Of a DNA stretch of 64,000 bases, positions 36,625 through 46,300 are shown piece by piece. The stretch spans positions 1 to 64,000 of the forward strand of contig JAHZLQ010000065.1 in NCBI GenBank assembly GCA_022599775.1. The letters run 5' to 3'. Each line of letters begins with the position of its first letter. Position 1 is the stretch's first letter. Made by a program: the position numbers and the translations under genes. The stretch is from Gammaproteobacteria bacterium. GTDB taxonomy: Bacteria > Pseudomonadota > Gammaproteobacteria > Nevskiales > Nevskiaceae. The notes beneath the pieces are model-generated. The model saw nothing but the letters and a program-made list of their open reading frames with translations, was not told the origin of the DNA and ran no database searches.

Positions 36625-37962
36625 ATGATCAAGCGAGTTCTTGGAACGCTGTTGTTCGGGGGAATGCTCTGGGCCGGCGCCGCGGTCGCGGCGGTTCCTA
36701 CCCTCGTCCAGGTGGACGTGGGGGCGCACAAGTTGATGCGCGAGTCGGCGAGCGTGATCCGGGTCGCCGTTGGCGACCCCGCGATTGCCGATGTCAATGT
36801 GATCAATCGGCGAGAGCTGCTGATCACCGGCAAGGCGCAGGGCATCACCAGCCTGATGGTCTGGAAGCAGGGCGCGGCCGATCCCGCTGAGTTGCGTGTG
36901 CGCGTGAGCCCGCCGTCCGATCCGCTGGCCTCACGCACGCCCGACCCGGAACTCGCCGGCGCGGAAATCGATACCGGGCGTCGCCTGTCCGGCAGCCTGC
37001 CGAATCTGGCCGCACATCGGCGTGCGCTCAATGCCGCTCAAGGCGGCGCTGAAGCGCCGGTCAGCGACAGCAGCACGATCCCGCTGGAAACCCAGGTCAC
37101 CACCGAAATCCGCGTCGCCGAGGTCAATCGCACCACGGCGCAGCGCTTCGGTCTGAACGTATTCAAGAACACCGCCAACACGACCGCGGGCTTGGCGCCT
37201 CCGGGTACGCTGAGCGGTGTGGTCGGCGGCGACAGCGGCTTCACACTGAATAGTTCGTCCGGCTTCGTGCCCTTGCAGAACGCCTTCAATCTGGTGATCG
37301 GCGATGCCTCGAACGGCATACTCGGCGTGCTGAGCATGCTCGAAGGGCGAGGTCTTTCCCGCACCCTGGCCGAACCCAGCCTGACGGCCACCAGTGGCCA
37401 GACCGCCACCTTCCTCGCCGGCGGTGAATTCCCGGTGCCGGTTGCGCAAAGCGGCGTTTCGTCCGGCGGCATCACCGTGCAGTACAAGGAGTTCGGTGTG
37501 CGCCTGAGTCTGACGCCGACGGTCCTTTCGCGGCAGCGGATTGCGCTGCGCGTGGCGCCGGAAGTCAGCGAACTCGACTACTCGGCCGGCATCTCGATCA
37601 GCGGTGTGGCGGTGCCCGCGCTGAACGTGCGGCGCACCGAAACCTCGGTCGAACTCGGTGACGGCGAGAGTTTCGTGATTTCCGGCCTGGTCAGCAGCAA
37701 TATGCTGTCGAATGTCGACAAGGTGCCGTGGCTGGGCGACGTGCCGATACTCGGCGCCTTCTTCAAGTCCACCACCGTGTCGCGCAACGACAAGGAATTG
37801 ATCATGGTGGTCACGCCGCATCTGGTGCGTCCGATGCGTCGCGAGGCGCGTCTGCCGCCGCTGCCGGGCGAGCGTTACGACGCCTATCGTCCGCGCTTCG
37901 ATCAGTTGATCTTCCAGGAGCGCGGCGATTTCGACGAAGCCGAATTCGGCTTTGGCCGCTGA
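36625..37962 (+). CDS. cpaC: Tad secretin CpaC (RcpA)
   Basis: The 445-residue outer membrane secretin begins with a signal peptide (about 1-23). A N-terminal BON-like pilus domain (about 25-95, VGDPAIADVNVINRRELLITG) precedes the secretin domain (about 165-405), which contains VPWLGDVPILGAFFKS, the family's hallmark near the end. It forms the channel through which the pilus leaves the cell. I use ATG 36625, with GAAGGG 6 bases before it; an earlier in-frame start would lose the signal peptide. Confidence 0.95.
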   Translation: MIKRVLGTLLFGGMLWAGAAVAAVPTLVQVDVGAHKLMRESASVIRVAVGDPAIADVNVINRRELLITGKAQGITSLMVWKQGAADPAELRVRVSPPSDPLASRTPDPELAGAEIDTGRRLSGSLPNLAAHRRALNAAQGGAEAPVSDSSTIPLETQVTTEIRVAEVNRTTAQRFGLNVFKNTANTTAGLAPPGTLSGVVGGDSGFTLNSSSGFVPLQNAFNLVIGDASNGILGVLSMLEGRGLSRTLAEPSLTATSGQTATFLAGGEFPVPVAQSGVSSGGITVQYKEFGVRLSLTPTVLSRQRIALRVAPEVSELDYSAGISISGVAVPALNVRRTETSVELGDGESFVISGLVSSNMLSNVDKVPWLGDVPILGAFFKSTTVSRNDKELIMVVTPHLVRPMRREARLPPLPGERYDAYRPRFDQLIFQERGDFDEAEFGFGR

Positions 37963-38025
37963 ACGATCGCTGCCGTTTCACGTACCGGGAATGATTATTC
38001 CGAGAATGACAGGGAAGCCTCGTTT

Positions 38026-39213
38026 GTGAAGACGCATGGAATTGTCGTTGCCGATGATCCGGTCTACCTGAGCTGGCTGCAGGCTGCGGTCGGCAATACC
38101 GTGGAATTCTCCTGGGTGCGTCCGCTCGACGCGGAGGACCTGTTGGAGCGCGTCGCCAATCTCGGCGAAATCGATATCGCCCTGTTCGAGTTCGATGGCG
38201 GATCGTCGTCGCAGCGGGCGACCATGGTCGAACGGCTGCTGGAACGCTACCCGGATGTTCCGGTGGTCGGGCTCGGTGCCGAAGGACGTCCCGAGATCGT
38301 GCTGGCCGCGATGCGTGCCGGTGCCCGCGATTTCTTCGTGCTGCAGCGTGATGACGACAATCTGTCGGTGCTGCTGTCCAAGGTTCTGCGCCGCACCGTG
38401 GTGTCCGCGCCGCGCAACGCCGGGCAGGGCAAGCTGTACACCACATTCGCGGCCCAGCCCTATGACGGCATCGCGTTCTTCGCCGAACATCTGGCGCTCG
38501 GTTTTGCCGACGGCGGCCTGTCCGGCGAGCGCATCCTGCTGGTGGACATGGCCTGCCCGCCGGGATCAGCATCTGTGTTTCTGAATCTCAATCAGTCGTA
38601 CAGCGTGCTGGACGCGGTCAACGACGTCTACCGCTGCGACCAGACCCTGGTCGACACGGCATTTTCACGCCACGAGTCCGGGATCTACGTTCTGTCGCTG
38701 CCGGAAGATCTGGTAGGGCGCCCGCAGTTCGAGGTCGATGACTTCCTGAAGCTGGTTGAGGTTCTGCGTGGACTGTTCACGGTCACCGTGCTGGCGCTGG
38801 ATGGTTCGCTGCCACTGGAGGCGCTGTCGACCCTGGTCGGCCAGTCCGATCGTGCGCTGATGCTCAGTGATCAGTCGATTCTGCGCTCGCGCCACAGCAA
38901 GCATCTGCTGCGCGCCCTGCGTCTCAAGGACTGCGCGCTCGATCGTACGGTACTGGTGGTGGACCGGTTCCGCCGCCGCATCGGTCTGGATCCGGAAAAC
39001 CTGGCGCGACTGCTGGACCTGCCGATGTTCGCCACGCTTTCCGGGCAGAGCACCAACCGCATTCAGGCGATGAATTCGGGCGAATCCCTGTATTCCCTGG
39101 CGCCCAAGGACCCGTACTGCCTTGATGTGGGCGCCGTGGCCAAGGCGCTCAAGACCGGTGCCGATACGGCCACGGCGCCACCCAGCGGTTTGATCGGCAA
39201 GTTGTTCGGGTGA
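38026..39213 (+). CDS. cpaE: CpaE/TadZ-like pilus localisation protein without a P-loop
   Basis: The 395-residue protein has an atypical receiver-like N-terminal domain (about 1-120) and a MinD/ParA-like domain (about 135-360) with ERILLVDMACPPGSASVFLN and GIYVLSLPEDL. At the place of the deviant Walker A (KGGVGKTT or KGGVGATT) it reads FAAQPYDGIAFFAEHL. It therefore lacks the Lys and Gly residues that bind ATP phosphate. It is in the normal CpaE position and is probably a localisation factor that no longer hydrolyses ATP. The GTG at 38026 has AGGGA 10 bases before it. Confidence 0.85.
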   Translation: MKTHGIVVADDPVYLSWLQAAVGNTVEFSWVRPLDAEDLLERVANLGEIDIALFEFDGGSSSQRATMVERLLERYPDVPVVGLGAEGRPEIVLAAMRAGARDFFVLQRDDDNLSVLLSKVLRRTVVSAPRNAGQGKLYTTFAAQPYDGIAFFAEHLALGFADGGLSGERILLVDMACPPGSASVFLNLNQSYSVLDAVNDVYRCDQTLVDTAFSRHESGIYVLSLPEDLVGRPQFEVDDFLKLVEVLRGLFTVTVLALDGSLPLEALSTLVGQSDRALMLSDQSILRSRHSKHLLRALRLKDCALDRTVLVVDRFRRRIGLDPENLARLLDLPMFATLSGQSTNRIQAMNSGESLYSLAPKDPYCLDVGAVAKALKTGADTATAPPSGLIGKLFG

Positions 39214-39217
39214 TGCG

Positions 39218-40453
39218 ATGACGGCCAATCCGGAACTCTCCCGCTTTCGACTCAGCGACCAGTACCAGACGCTCAAGGCCAGCCTGCATCGGCACATCAT
39301 CGCGCTGATCGAAGAGCGCAATCTGGACATCGACACCTGGCCGGCGGAGCGCGTCGAGCGCTTCGTGTTCGACAATGTGCGTCGCTATGTGGTCGAGCAG
39401 CGACTGCCGGTCAACCAGCGCGAATCCGAAGCCCTGGCCGTGGATGCGCTGGACGAACTGGTCGGCTATGGCCCGATCCAGTCGCTGGTCGAGGATGACG
39501 AGGTCAACGACATCGTCGTCAACGGGCCCAACAGCGTCTTCGTGGAACGCGCCGGGCGCCTCTACAGCGTGCCGGTGCGCTTCAACAACGATAATCACGT
39601 GATCCGTGTGATTCAGCGCATTCTGGCGCCGATCGGTCGCCGTATCGACGAATCCACACCGATGGTCGACGCACGTCTGCCGGACGGCTCGCGCGTCAAT
39701 GCGATCATCCCGCCGGTCGCACTCGACGGGCCCTGCCTGTCGATCCGCAAGTTCCGCAAGCAGCCGCTGTCCTCGGCCGACCTGATCCGCAGCGGCAGCA
39801 TCAGCGAAGCGGCGCTGACTTATTTGCGCGAACGGGTCGAAGGACGGATCAACACCATCGTGCTCGGCGGCACGGGCTCGGGCAAGACCACATTTCTCAA
39901 CATGCTGTCGCAGTGGATTCCCAACTCCGAACGCATCATCACCATCGAGGATGCCGCGGAACTGCGTCTCACCCATGGCCATACGGTGCGTCTGGAAACA
40001 CGTCCGCCCAACCTCGAAGGCCAGCGCGCCGTGAACGCACGCGATCTGGTACGTAACGCCCTGCGTATGCGCCCGGATCGCATCATCGTCGGCGAGGTTC
40101 GTGGAGATGAGGTGCTCGACATGCTGCAGGCCATGAATACCGGGCACGACGGCTCCATGACCACGATTCACGCCAATGGTCCAGCGGACGCAATTCATCG
40201 TATCGAGCTGCTCGCCGGCTTTGCCGGCTTCAGCGGCAGCGAGCTCACCCTGCGCGGGCAGATCGCCAGCGCCGTGCAGATGTTGGTACACGTCAGCCGA
40301 CTCGCCGGCGGCGAACGCCGGGTGATGGCGATCACCGAAATCGAAGGTCTCGATCGCGGTGAAATCCGGGTGCGCCCGGTGTTTCGCTACGACGCAGAGC
40401 AAGGGCGGCATCTCGATCTGCGTGACCCAGCCGCAGCAGGGGGCCCGTCATGA
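39218..40453 (+). CDS. cpaF: Tad secretion ATPase (TadA/CpaF)
   Basis: The 411-residue hexameric ATPase powers pilus assembly. Walker A is GGTGSGKTT (217-225), and RIITIEDAAEL and RMRPDRIIVGEVRG (Walker B/Asp box) follow. The N-terminal domain (about 1-150) with LVEDDEVNDIVVNGP is typical of CpaF. It starts 4 bases after the cpaE stop and overlaps tadB by ATGA. Confidence 0.97.
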   Translation: MTANPELSRFRLSDQYQTLKASLHRHIIALIEERNLDIDTWPAERVERFVFDNVRRYVVEQRLPVNQRESEALAVDALDELVGYGPIQSLVEDDEVNDIVVNGPNSVFVERAGRLYSVPVRFNNDNHVIRVIQRILAPIGRRIDESTPMVDARLPDGSRVNAIIPPVALDGPCLSIRKFRKQPLSSADLIRSGSISEAALTYLRERVEGRINTIVLGGTGSGKTTFLNMLSQWIPNSERIITIEDAAELRLTHGHTVRLETRPPNLEGQRAVNARDLVRNALRMRPDRIIVGEVRGDEVLDMLQAMNTGHDGSMTTIHANGPADAIHRIELLAGFAGFSGSELTLRGQIASAVQMLVHVSRLAGGERRVMAITEIEGLDRGEIRVRPVFRYDAEQGRHLDLRDPAAAGGPS

Positions 40454-41370
40454 GCCAGGAAATGATCTGGATATTTGCGCTCGCTGCGTTTGCGCTGGTG
40501 GTCTCGGCGTTCATTCTGTGGGCACGCGCGGGTCGCCGAGAAAAGCAGGAAGAAGTACTGCTGCGTCTGCGCGCGGGCGAGGACGCCGGTTTGCCCTCGC
40601 CGATCGAAGACGGCGACGAGGGTTGGTTGCGGCCGGTCTACCACTTCGTCTGGCGTACCGGTTCGGACGCCACGCCGCGTTCGATCGCGATCGGTCTGGC
40701 TGTGCTCGTGGTCTTGCTGATCCTGTTGCCGCTGGCGCTGGGTGTGCTCGTGGGGCTTGCGGTATTGGCGATCCTGCTGGTCTTCGGCTACGGCTTGTTG
40801 CAACGCCAGGGTGCGAAGCGGCGAGCGAGGATTCTGGAGCAGCTGCCCGACTTCCTGGAATCGGCCATGCGTGTGCTGGTGGCCGGCAACACCCTGGACG
40901 AGGCGCTGTTCGCCGCAGCCAACGACAGTCGCGACCCGATTCGGACTCTCTTTCTGAGAATTTCGCGCCAGGTGCGCCTCGGTGCGCCGGTCGACGAGGT
41001 CCTGGGCCAGTACGCGGATATCTATCGGATGCGCGACCTCAAGGTCATGGCGATCGCCGCCTCGATCAACCGCCGCTACGGTGGCAGCATGCGCAATGTG
41101 GTTCGCAGTTTGATCACGGCCATTCGCAACCGGGAGCTGGCGGCACGGGAACTGCGCGCGCTGACGGCCGAGACGCGATTCTCGGCGCTGGTGCTTGCGA
41201 TTGTCCCTATTGGCTTGACGCTTTACATCCTGGCGCGTAATCCGGGTTACTACTCCGACATGTGGATGACGACGGGCGGCAAGATCACGCTGATGGCAAC
41301 GGCCGGTCTGCAAGTGGCCGGTGTCTACGTCCTGTGGCGAATGCTGCGCGGTGTGGAGGACGCAGATTGA
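40450..41370 (+). CDS. tadB: Tad inner membrane platform protein TadB
   Basis: The 306-residue protein has an N-terminal helix (about 6-25) and a pair of helices near 78-117. A T2SSF domain (about 130-260) and further C-terminal helices follow. It forms the inner membrane platform with TadC, encoded in overlap downstream (TGATG). Membrane layout and position make the assignment firm. Confidence 0.93.
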   Translation: MSQEMIWIFALAAFALVVSAFILWARAGRREKQEEVLLRLRAGEDAGLPSPIEDGDEGWLRPVYHFVWRTGSDATPRSIAIGLAVLVVLLILLPLALGVLVGLAVLAILLVFGYGLLQRQGAKRRARILEQLPDFLESAMRVLVAGNTLDEALFAAANDSRDPIRTLFLRISRQVRLGAPVDEVLGQYADIYRMRDLKVMAIAASINRRYGGSMRNVVRSLITAIRNRELAARELRALTAETRFSALVLAIVPIGLTLYILARNPGYYSDMWMTTGGKITLMATAGLQVAGVYVLWRMLRGVEDAD

Positions 41371-42311
41371 TGAGCCCCGAACTGTTTGCCTTGCTGGTGG
41401 CGGCGGCGATTCTGGTCGGCGCCATCGCGGTTGCCGTGCTGATTCTGGTGTTTTCGCAAACGCGGCAGACGCAGCGCATCTCACGCCGGCTCGACCCCGA
41501 ACGTCACCACACGGATGCCGAGGCCGATGCACAGGATGATGATCCCAAGCTGCTCGGCAGCATCGCCAGCGGCGGTCGGCGCGTCGAGAATTTCGTCGAT
41601 ACCAAGCAGGAAACGCCCAAGCTGCTGGCGCAGGCCGGCTGGCGCTCCGTCGATGCGCGCAACAATTTCTACATCGCGCAGGCCTTGACACCGGTACTCG
41701 CGGCGATCGTGCTGATCGTCGCCTACCTGCTGTTCGGCGAACGCATGCGACCGGTGTTGTGGCTGTTGTTCGGCTTCGCGCTGATGGCGATTTCGATTCT
41801 GTTGCCACGCATGATGTTGCGTTCATCGGCCACCAGCCGTCGCGAGCAGATCCGGTCCGAGGTGCCGCTGTTCATTCATTTGCTGGTCCTGCTGTTCGAA
41901 GCCGGGCTGTCGACACGTCAGGCGCTCAGCAGCCTGGTCAAAGAGGGGCGCGGCGTGCTGCCGGAACTGGGCCGAGAATGCGGGATCGCGATGCGCCAGA
42001 TCGAGGCCGGCGCCGATACCGGTGATGTCTTCAAGAATCTCAGCGATACCCTGGAAGTGGCGGATCTGGCCAGTGTTCTGGGTGTCCTGCGGCAGGTGGA
42101 CCGTTACGGCGGCGAAGTCCGCGAACCGCTGCTGGACGTGCTCAAACTGCTGGAAGAACGCCGCTCGCTGGACCTGCGCGAACGCGTGAATCTCACCTCC
42201 GGCCGCATGACCGTAGTGATGATCCTGTTTTTCTTTCCGGCTCTGATGATCTTCGTCGGCGGCCCCGCGTTCGTTTCCATCGTGCGCGCCTTGCGAGGTG
42301 TTGCCGGATGA
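41370..42311 (+). CDS. tadC: Tad inner membrane platform protein TadC
   Basis: The 313-residue T2SSF-family protein has an N-terminal helix (about 5-30), helices near 108-150, the T2SSF domain (about 165-285, VPLFIHLLVLLFEAGLSTRQ) and a last helix at about 285-308. It starts within the tadB stop codon and ends over the start of tadD (ATGA), so the three genes are coupled. Confidence 0.93.
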   Translation: MSPELFALLVAAAILVGAIAVAVLILVFSQTRQTQRISRRLDPERHHTDAEADAQDDDPKLLGSIASGGRRVENFVDTKQETPKLLAQAGWRSVDARNNFYIAQALTPVLAAIVLIVAYLLFGERMRPVLWLLFGFALMAISILLPRMMLRSSATSRREQIRSEVPLFIHLLVLLFEAGLSTRQALSSLVKEGRGVLPELGRECGIAMRQIEAGADTGDVFKNLSDTLEVADLASVLGVLRQVDRYGGEVREPLLDVLKLLEERRSLDLRERVNLTSGRMTVVMILFFFPALMIFVGGPAFVSIVRALRGVAG

Positions 42312-42997
42312 CAAGGCTTTGGCTCGGTCTGCTGCTGACGACCGTGCTGCTCGGCTGCGCTGCGCCACAGCGGATGTCGGGCACGGAAAGCTCGGTGAAG
42401 ATCGACCAGCCGTCGACCGAGGACGAGGTCGCGGGCGTCCATACCGATCTGGTGCGCACGATGCTCGCGCGCAAGCAGTATTACGCGGCGCTTGCGCACA
42501 TACAGGATCTGCGCAATCGCAACGGCGACAGCGACGAGCTGAGCATGCTGGAAGCCGAGGGCCTGCGTGAGCTGGGACGCAATACCGAGGCGACGCAGAT
42601 CTACCGACGCCTGCTGCGCGGCCGTTATTCGGCCGAGGCCAACCACGGCCTGGGATTGATTTACGTGCGCGACAATCCATCCGCCGGGATCGACTATCTG
42701 GGTACTGCCGTGAGCCAGCGGCCGACCGATATCGAGATGCGCAACGATTACGGCTACGCCCTGATGCAGGCGGGCCGCTACGAGGCTGCGCTCACCGAAC
42801 TGGCAACGGCGATGGAACTGGCGCCGGGCAACGGTCGGGCACGCAACAATTTGCTGATTCTGCTGATGCTGACCGGCGATGAGGCGGGCGTGCGACGGGT
42901 GGCCGCGTCGGGCGGACTGGACAACGCGGCCTTGACGGTATTGCGCCGTCAGGCCGCGTCTCTGCGGTCGCGGACCGTCGCGGCCGGATCGCAATGA
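42308..42997 (+). CDS. tadD: TPR lipoprotein TadD
   Basis: The 229-residue lipoprotein has lipobox LLLGC (Cys17). TPR repeats follow (about 45-180), including LRNRNGDSDELSMLEAEGLR and MRNDYGYALMQAGRYEAAL. TadD is needed for secretin assembly or stability in Tad systems. It overlaps tadC by four bases. Confidence 0.9.
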   Translation: MTRLWLGLLLTTVLLGCAAPQRMSGTESSVKIDQPSTEDEVAGVHTDLVRTMLARKQYYAALAHIQDLRNRNGDSDELSMLEAEGLRELGRNTEATQIYRRLLRGRYSAEANHGLGLIYVRDNPSAGIDYLGTAVSQRPTDIEMRNDYGYALMQAGRYEAALTELATAMELAPGNGRARNNLLILLMLTGDEAGVRRVAASGGLDNAALTVLRRQAASLRSRTVAAGSQ

Positions 42998-43029
42998 GCG
43001 GTCACGAACTGAACTTTTGGGAGTAAGTC

Positions 43030-43284
43030 ATGCGCTATCTGATATCGGTGGTCCTGTTCTGCGTTTCGGCTCTGGCGTCTGCGGAGACGCCCGCCGTGGG
43101 TGTTGAGACCCAAGCCTGGCTTGATCTGCAGACCAGCAACAATGCTGCGATCGGGGCACCTGAGCCGCTGTCCGGCGAGGTTGCGGCCCGCGTCTACCAG
43201 CGCTATCTCGAAAGCTTCGAGTATCCGATTCCCGAAACCTTCGAGCGTGAGCGCTTCGTCCAGGACGGCGGCGGCAGCAACTGA
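43030..43284 (+). CDS. DUF3613 small exported protein
   Basis: The 84-residue protein starts with a signal peptide (about 1-18). The mature part, with TQAWLDLQTSNN, PLSGEVAARVYQRYLESF and PIPETF, matches the DUF3613 family, which I know mainly from tad loci of Xanthomonadales and relatives. It is 32 bases after tadD with TTTGGGAG before the ATG. Its role is unknown; an accessory pilus protein is likely from position. Confidence 0.82.
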   Translation: MRYLISVVLFCVSALASAETPAVGVETQAWLDLQTSNNAAIGAPEPLSGEVAARVYQRYLESFEYPIPETFERERFVQDGGGSN

Positions 43285-43386
43285 CATCCGGCGGCGGTGC
43301 TCATCGTGTCGCACCCGATGTGCGATGCGTCTGATCTACTCAGTTTGTCTCCGCACAGAACCCCGACCCCGGGTTAGACTCGATTC

Positions 43387-46300
43387 ATGTGGAAATGGGG
43401 GGAGTGGCTAAGGCGTCCGGGAATCGCAGCGCTGGGCTTGGGATTGGCCTGGCTGCTTGGACTGTTGCTGATCGTCGCCGCCATCTCCAGCCTCTGGCAG
43501 AGCGAGGCGCTGCAGGAACAGCTCGACCGCGAGCATGCGCTCAAGACTGCGCAGGCGGCCGTGGCCACGGTACTGGTCAGCGGCGGCGGCGTCGCCGAGC
43601 TTCAGGGCACGGTTTCACAGCTTCTGAGCGATGACGGCCTCGGGTTCAAGTCCGTATCGGTTCGCGCGCTCGGTGGAATCGAGCTGGCACGCGCCGGTGC
43701 CTACGACGCGCTGGCCTTGCCGCTGTTGTCCTCGCCGGTCAACGGCCGTTTCCGCGAATCCCTGTACGAGATGGCCGGCGACCGGGTCGAAGTACCAGTC
43801 ATGAGCGAGGGCCGCACCCTGGCCACGCTGGACCTGGTACTGGTCGAGCCGACGCGGCGCGTGGTGCACGACGAGGCCGTTGCCCGTCTGCGCTGGTTTG
43901 GCATTGTCGGCCTGGCTCTGAGCCTGCCGCTGGTGCTGTTGCTGTTTGTTCTGTCACGCCGCGGCGCTGTCATGGAACCGCGCTGGGCGCATCGCCTGCG
44001 TACCGCCGTACGTGACACTCCGCCGGCTTCCGACGATGCGGTGCAGCAGCTGCCGGCCGAGATCGATTCGCTGTCTCAGCTGTCCTACGCGATGATATCG
44101 GTGACGCGCGACGCGCGGGTGCGTGACATGAACCTGCTGGCGGCGCAGATGACGGGATGGGCACAGGCCGATGCGATCGGCCGCCTGATCTACTCCGTGT
44201 TTCATCCCCTGGGACTGGACGATGAACCCCTGGTCACGCCGGTGGAACGGGCGCTGCATGACAAGGAGCCGGTGCCACCCGAGGAATGTCGTCTGCGCGC
44301 GCGCGACGGCGTGGTTCGCCATGTCGAAACCATGGCCACATTGACGCGCGACGAGGGTGGTGGCGTCGACGGCGCGGTTCTCATGTTCCGCGATATCGGC
44401 GCGCGCCAGAAGGCGATCGAGGACATTCGCCGCCAGTCGCGTTTGACGCACGGCATCATCGACCATCTGGTCGAGGGCGTGCTCACCACCGATGCCGCTG
44501 GCGTGATTCGCTTCGCCAATCTCAGGGCGATGCGCATGTTCGGTTACACCCGTGACGAACTCGCCGGCGCGACGATGACCAAGCTGATGCCGGTGCCGTT
44601 CCTCAACACGCCCGGCATCCGCCTGAGCGATTACCTGTCGTCAGCTCAGCGCAGCAAATTGCCGCGTGTGGTCGGCTGGCGCAAGGACGCCACCACGTTT
44701 CCGGTGGAGCTGCTGGTGGAGGCCATGGTGCTGCCGGGAGTAGGTGCCCGCGAGGACGGCCACGTCATCATCGTCCGCGACATTACGGATCGTCTCAAGA
44801 GTGACAATCTCAGCCTGCGTCTCGGCCGCCTGCTCGACAGTGCGGCCGAGGAGGTCTACGTGTTCGACGCGCAGTCGCTCTATCTGCTGGACGTGAACAA
44901 GAGCGCACGACGCAATCTCGGCTTCCGCATCGAGCAGCTGTCGCGGATGACGCCATTGCAACTCGCGCCCGACATGGATCCGGAAGCCTTCTACGGGCAT
45001 CTCAGCCGGCTGCGCGGCCTTGAGGACGAGAACGTGGTGTACCGCACCGCGCATCAGCGCATCGATGGCAGCAGCTATCCGGTCGAAGTCCGTCTGAGCT
45101 ATTCGCGTGACGAGGAACCGCCGGTCTACATGGCTTTGGTGTCCGACATCACCGAGCGCCAGGCAGCCGAGGAACGCCTGCAGCACCTGGCCCACAACGA
45201 TGCGCTGACGGGACTGCCGAACCGGCCTGTCCTGCATGACCGTCTTGCCCAGGCCGTACTGCTGACACAGCGTTCGCGTCGCCTGCTCGGTGTCATGTTC
45301 GTCGACCTCGACCGCTTCAAGGCGATCAACGACAACTACGGACATGAGGCGGGCGACCATGTCCTGCAGATGGTCGCCGAGCGCCTGCGCGCAAGCGTCC
45401 GCGGCTCCGATACGGTGGCGCGGCTGGCGGGCGACGAATTCGTGGTGTTGATGCCTGGTCTCAACGAGCCCGGCAATGCCGAAGTGCTGGCGCAGAAAAT
45501 GGTGGAGGCCTTCCGTCGCCCGATGAGCGTCGATGGCTATACGCTGGTGGTGACGGTCAGCATCGGCGTGACGGTCTATCCGGCGGACGAGTCGGATCCC
45601 GAGTCGCTGCTGCGGCATGCCGATCAGGCGATGTTCGAGGCCAAGAAGGCGGGCCGTGCCGGCTACAAGATGTTTGCCGCCGACACCAGTGCGGAGACCG
45701 CGCGGCGCATCGTTCTGGAACGCGACCTCAATCACGCTGCGGCACTCGATCAGCTGCGGCTGCGTTACGAGCCGCTGTACGCAGCCGCCCGCGACGAGTT
45801 GGTGGCGATGCGCCTTTCGACGATCTGGCAGCACGGCACGTACGGGGAGATCGGGGAGTCCGAGACGCTGCAATTGGCGGCCCACATCGGGGAGGTCGAG
45901 CGGCAGCTGCTGTGGCAGTTGCAACGGCACGGACAGTTCTACGCGGGCTGCCGTGGCAATCGGCCGGTCGAGGTGCCGGTGATCATCGACATGCTCGACT
46001 GGCAGCTGCACGACGCCGGACTGTGCAGCCACATGCTGGACGTGATGCAGCGCTATGCGGTGCCGCCGATGTCTCTGATCGTCGGCTGCAGCGAGGCCGC
46101 GCTGGCCGATAACGCTGTCATGCCGCAGCCCGGCTTCTCGCTGTTGCGCGGCGCTGGCGTCCGGTTCTGTGTCAACGAGGTCGGCAATGGCGCGAACGCG
46201 CTCAACACCCTGGGCAATCTGCCGGCCGATTTCGTGAGCCTCGCACCGGCTTGCATCGCCGGGCTGCCGGCCAACGAGAATGCGAGCGCGACGGCCAAGG

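Noticed and set aside
43359-43375. AACCC/GGGTT mini-hairpin between the DUF3613 and GGDEF genes
   Set aside because: The 5-bp stem with no T tract is too weak to call a terminator.
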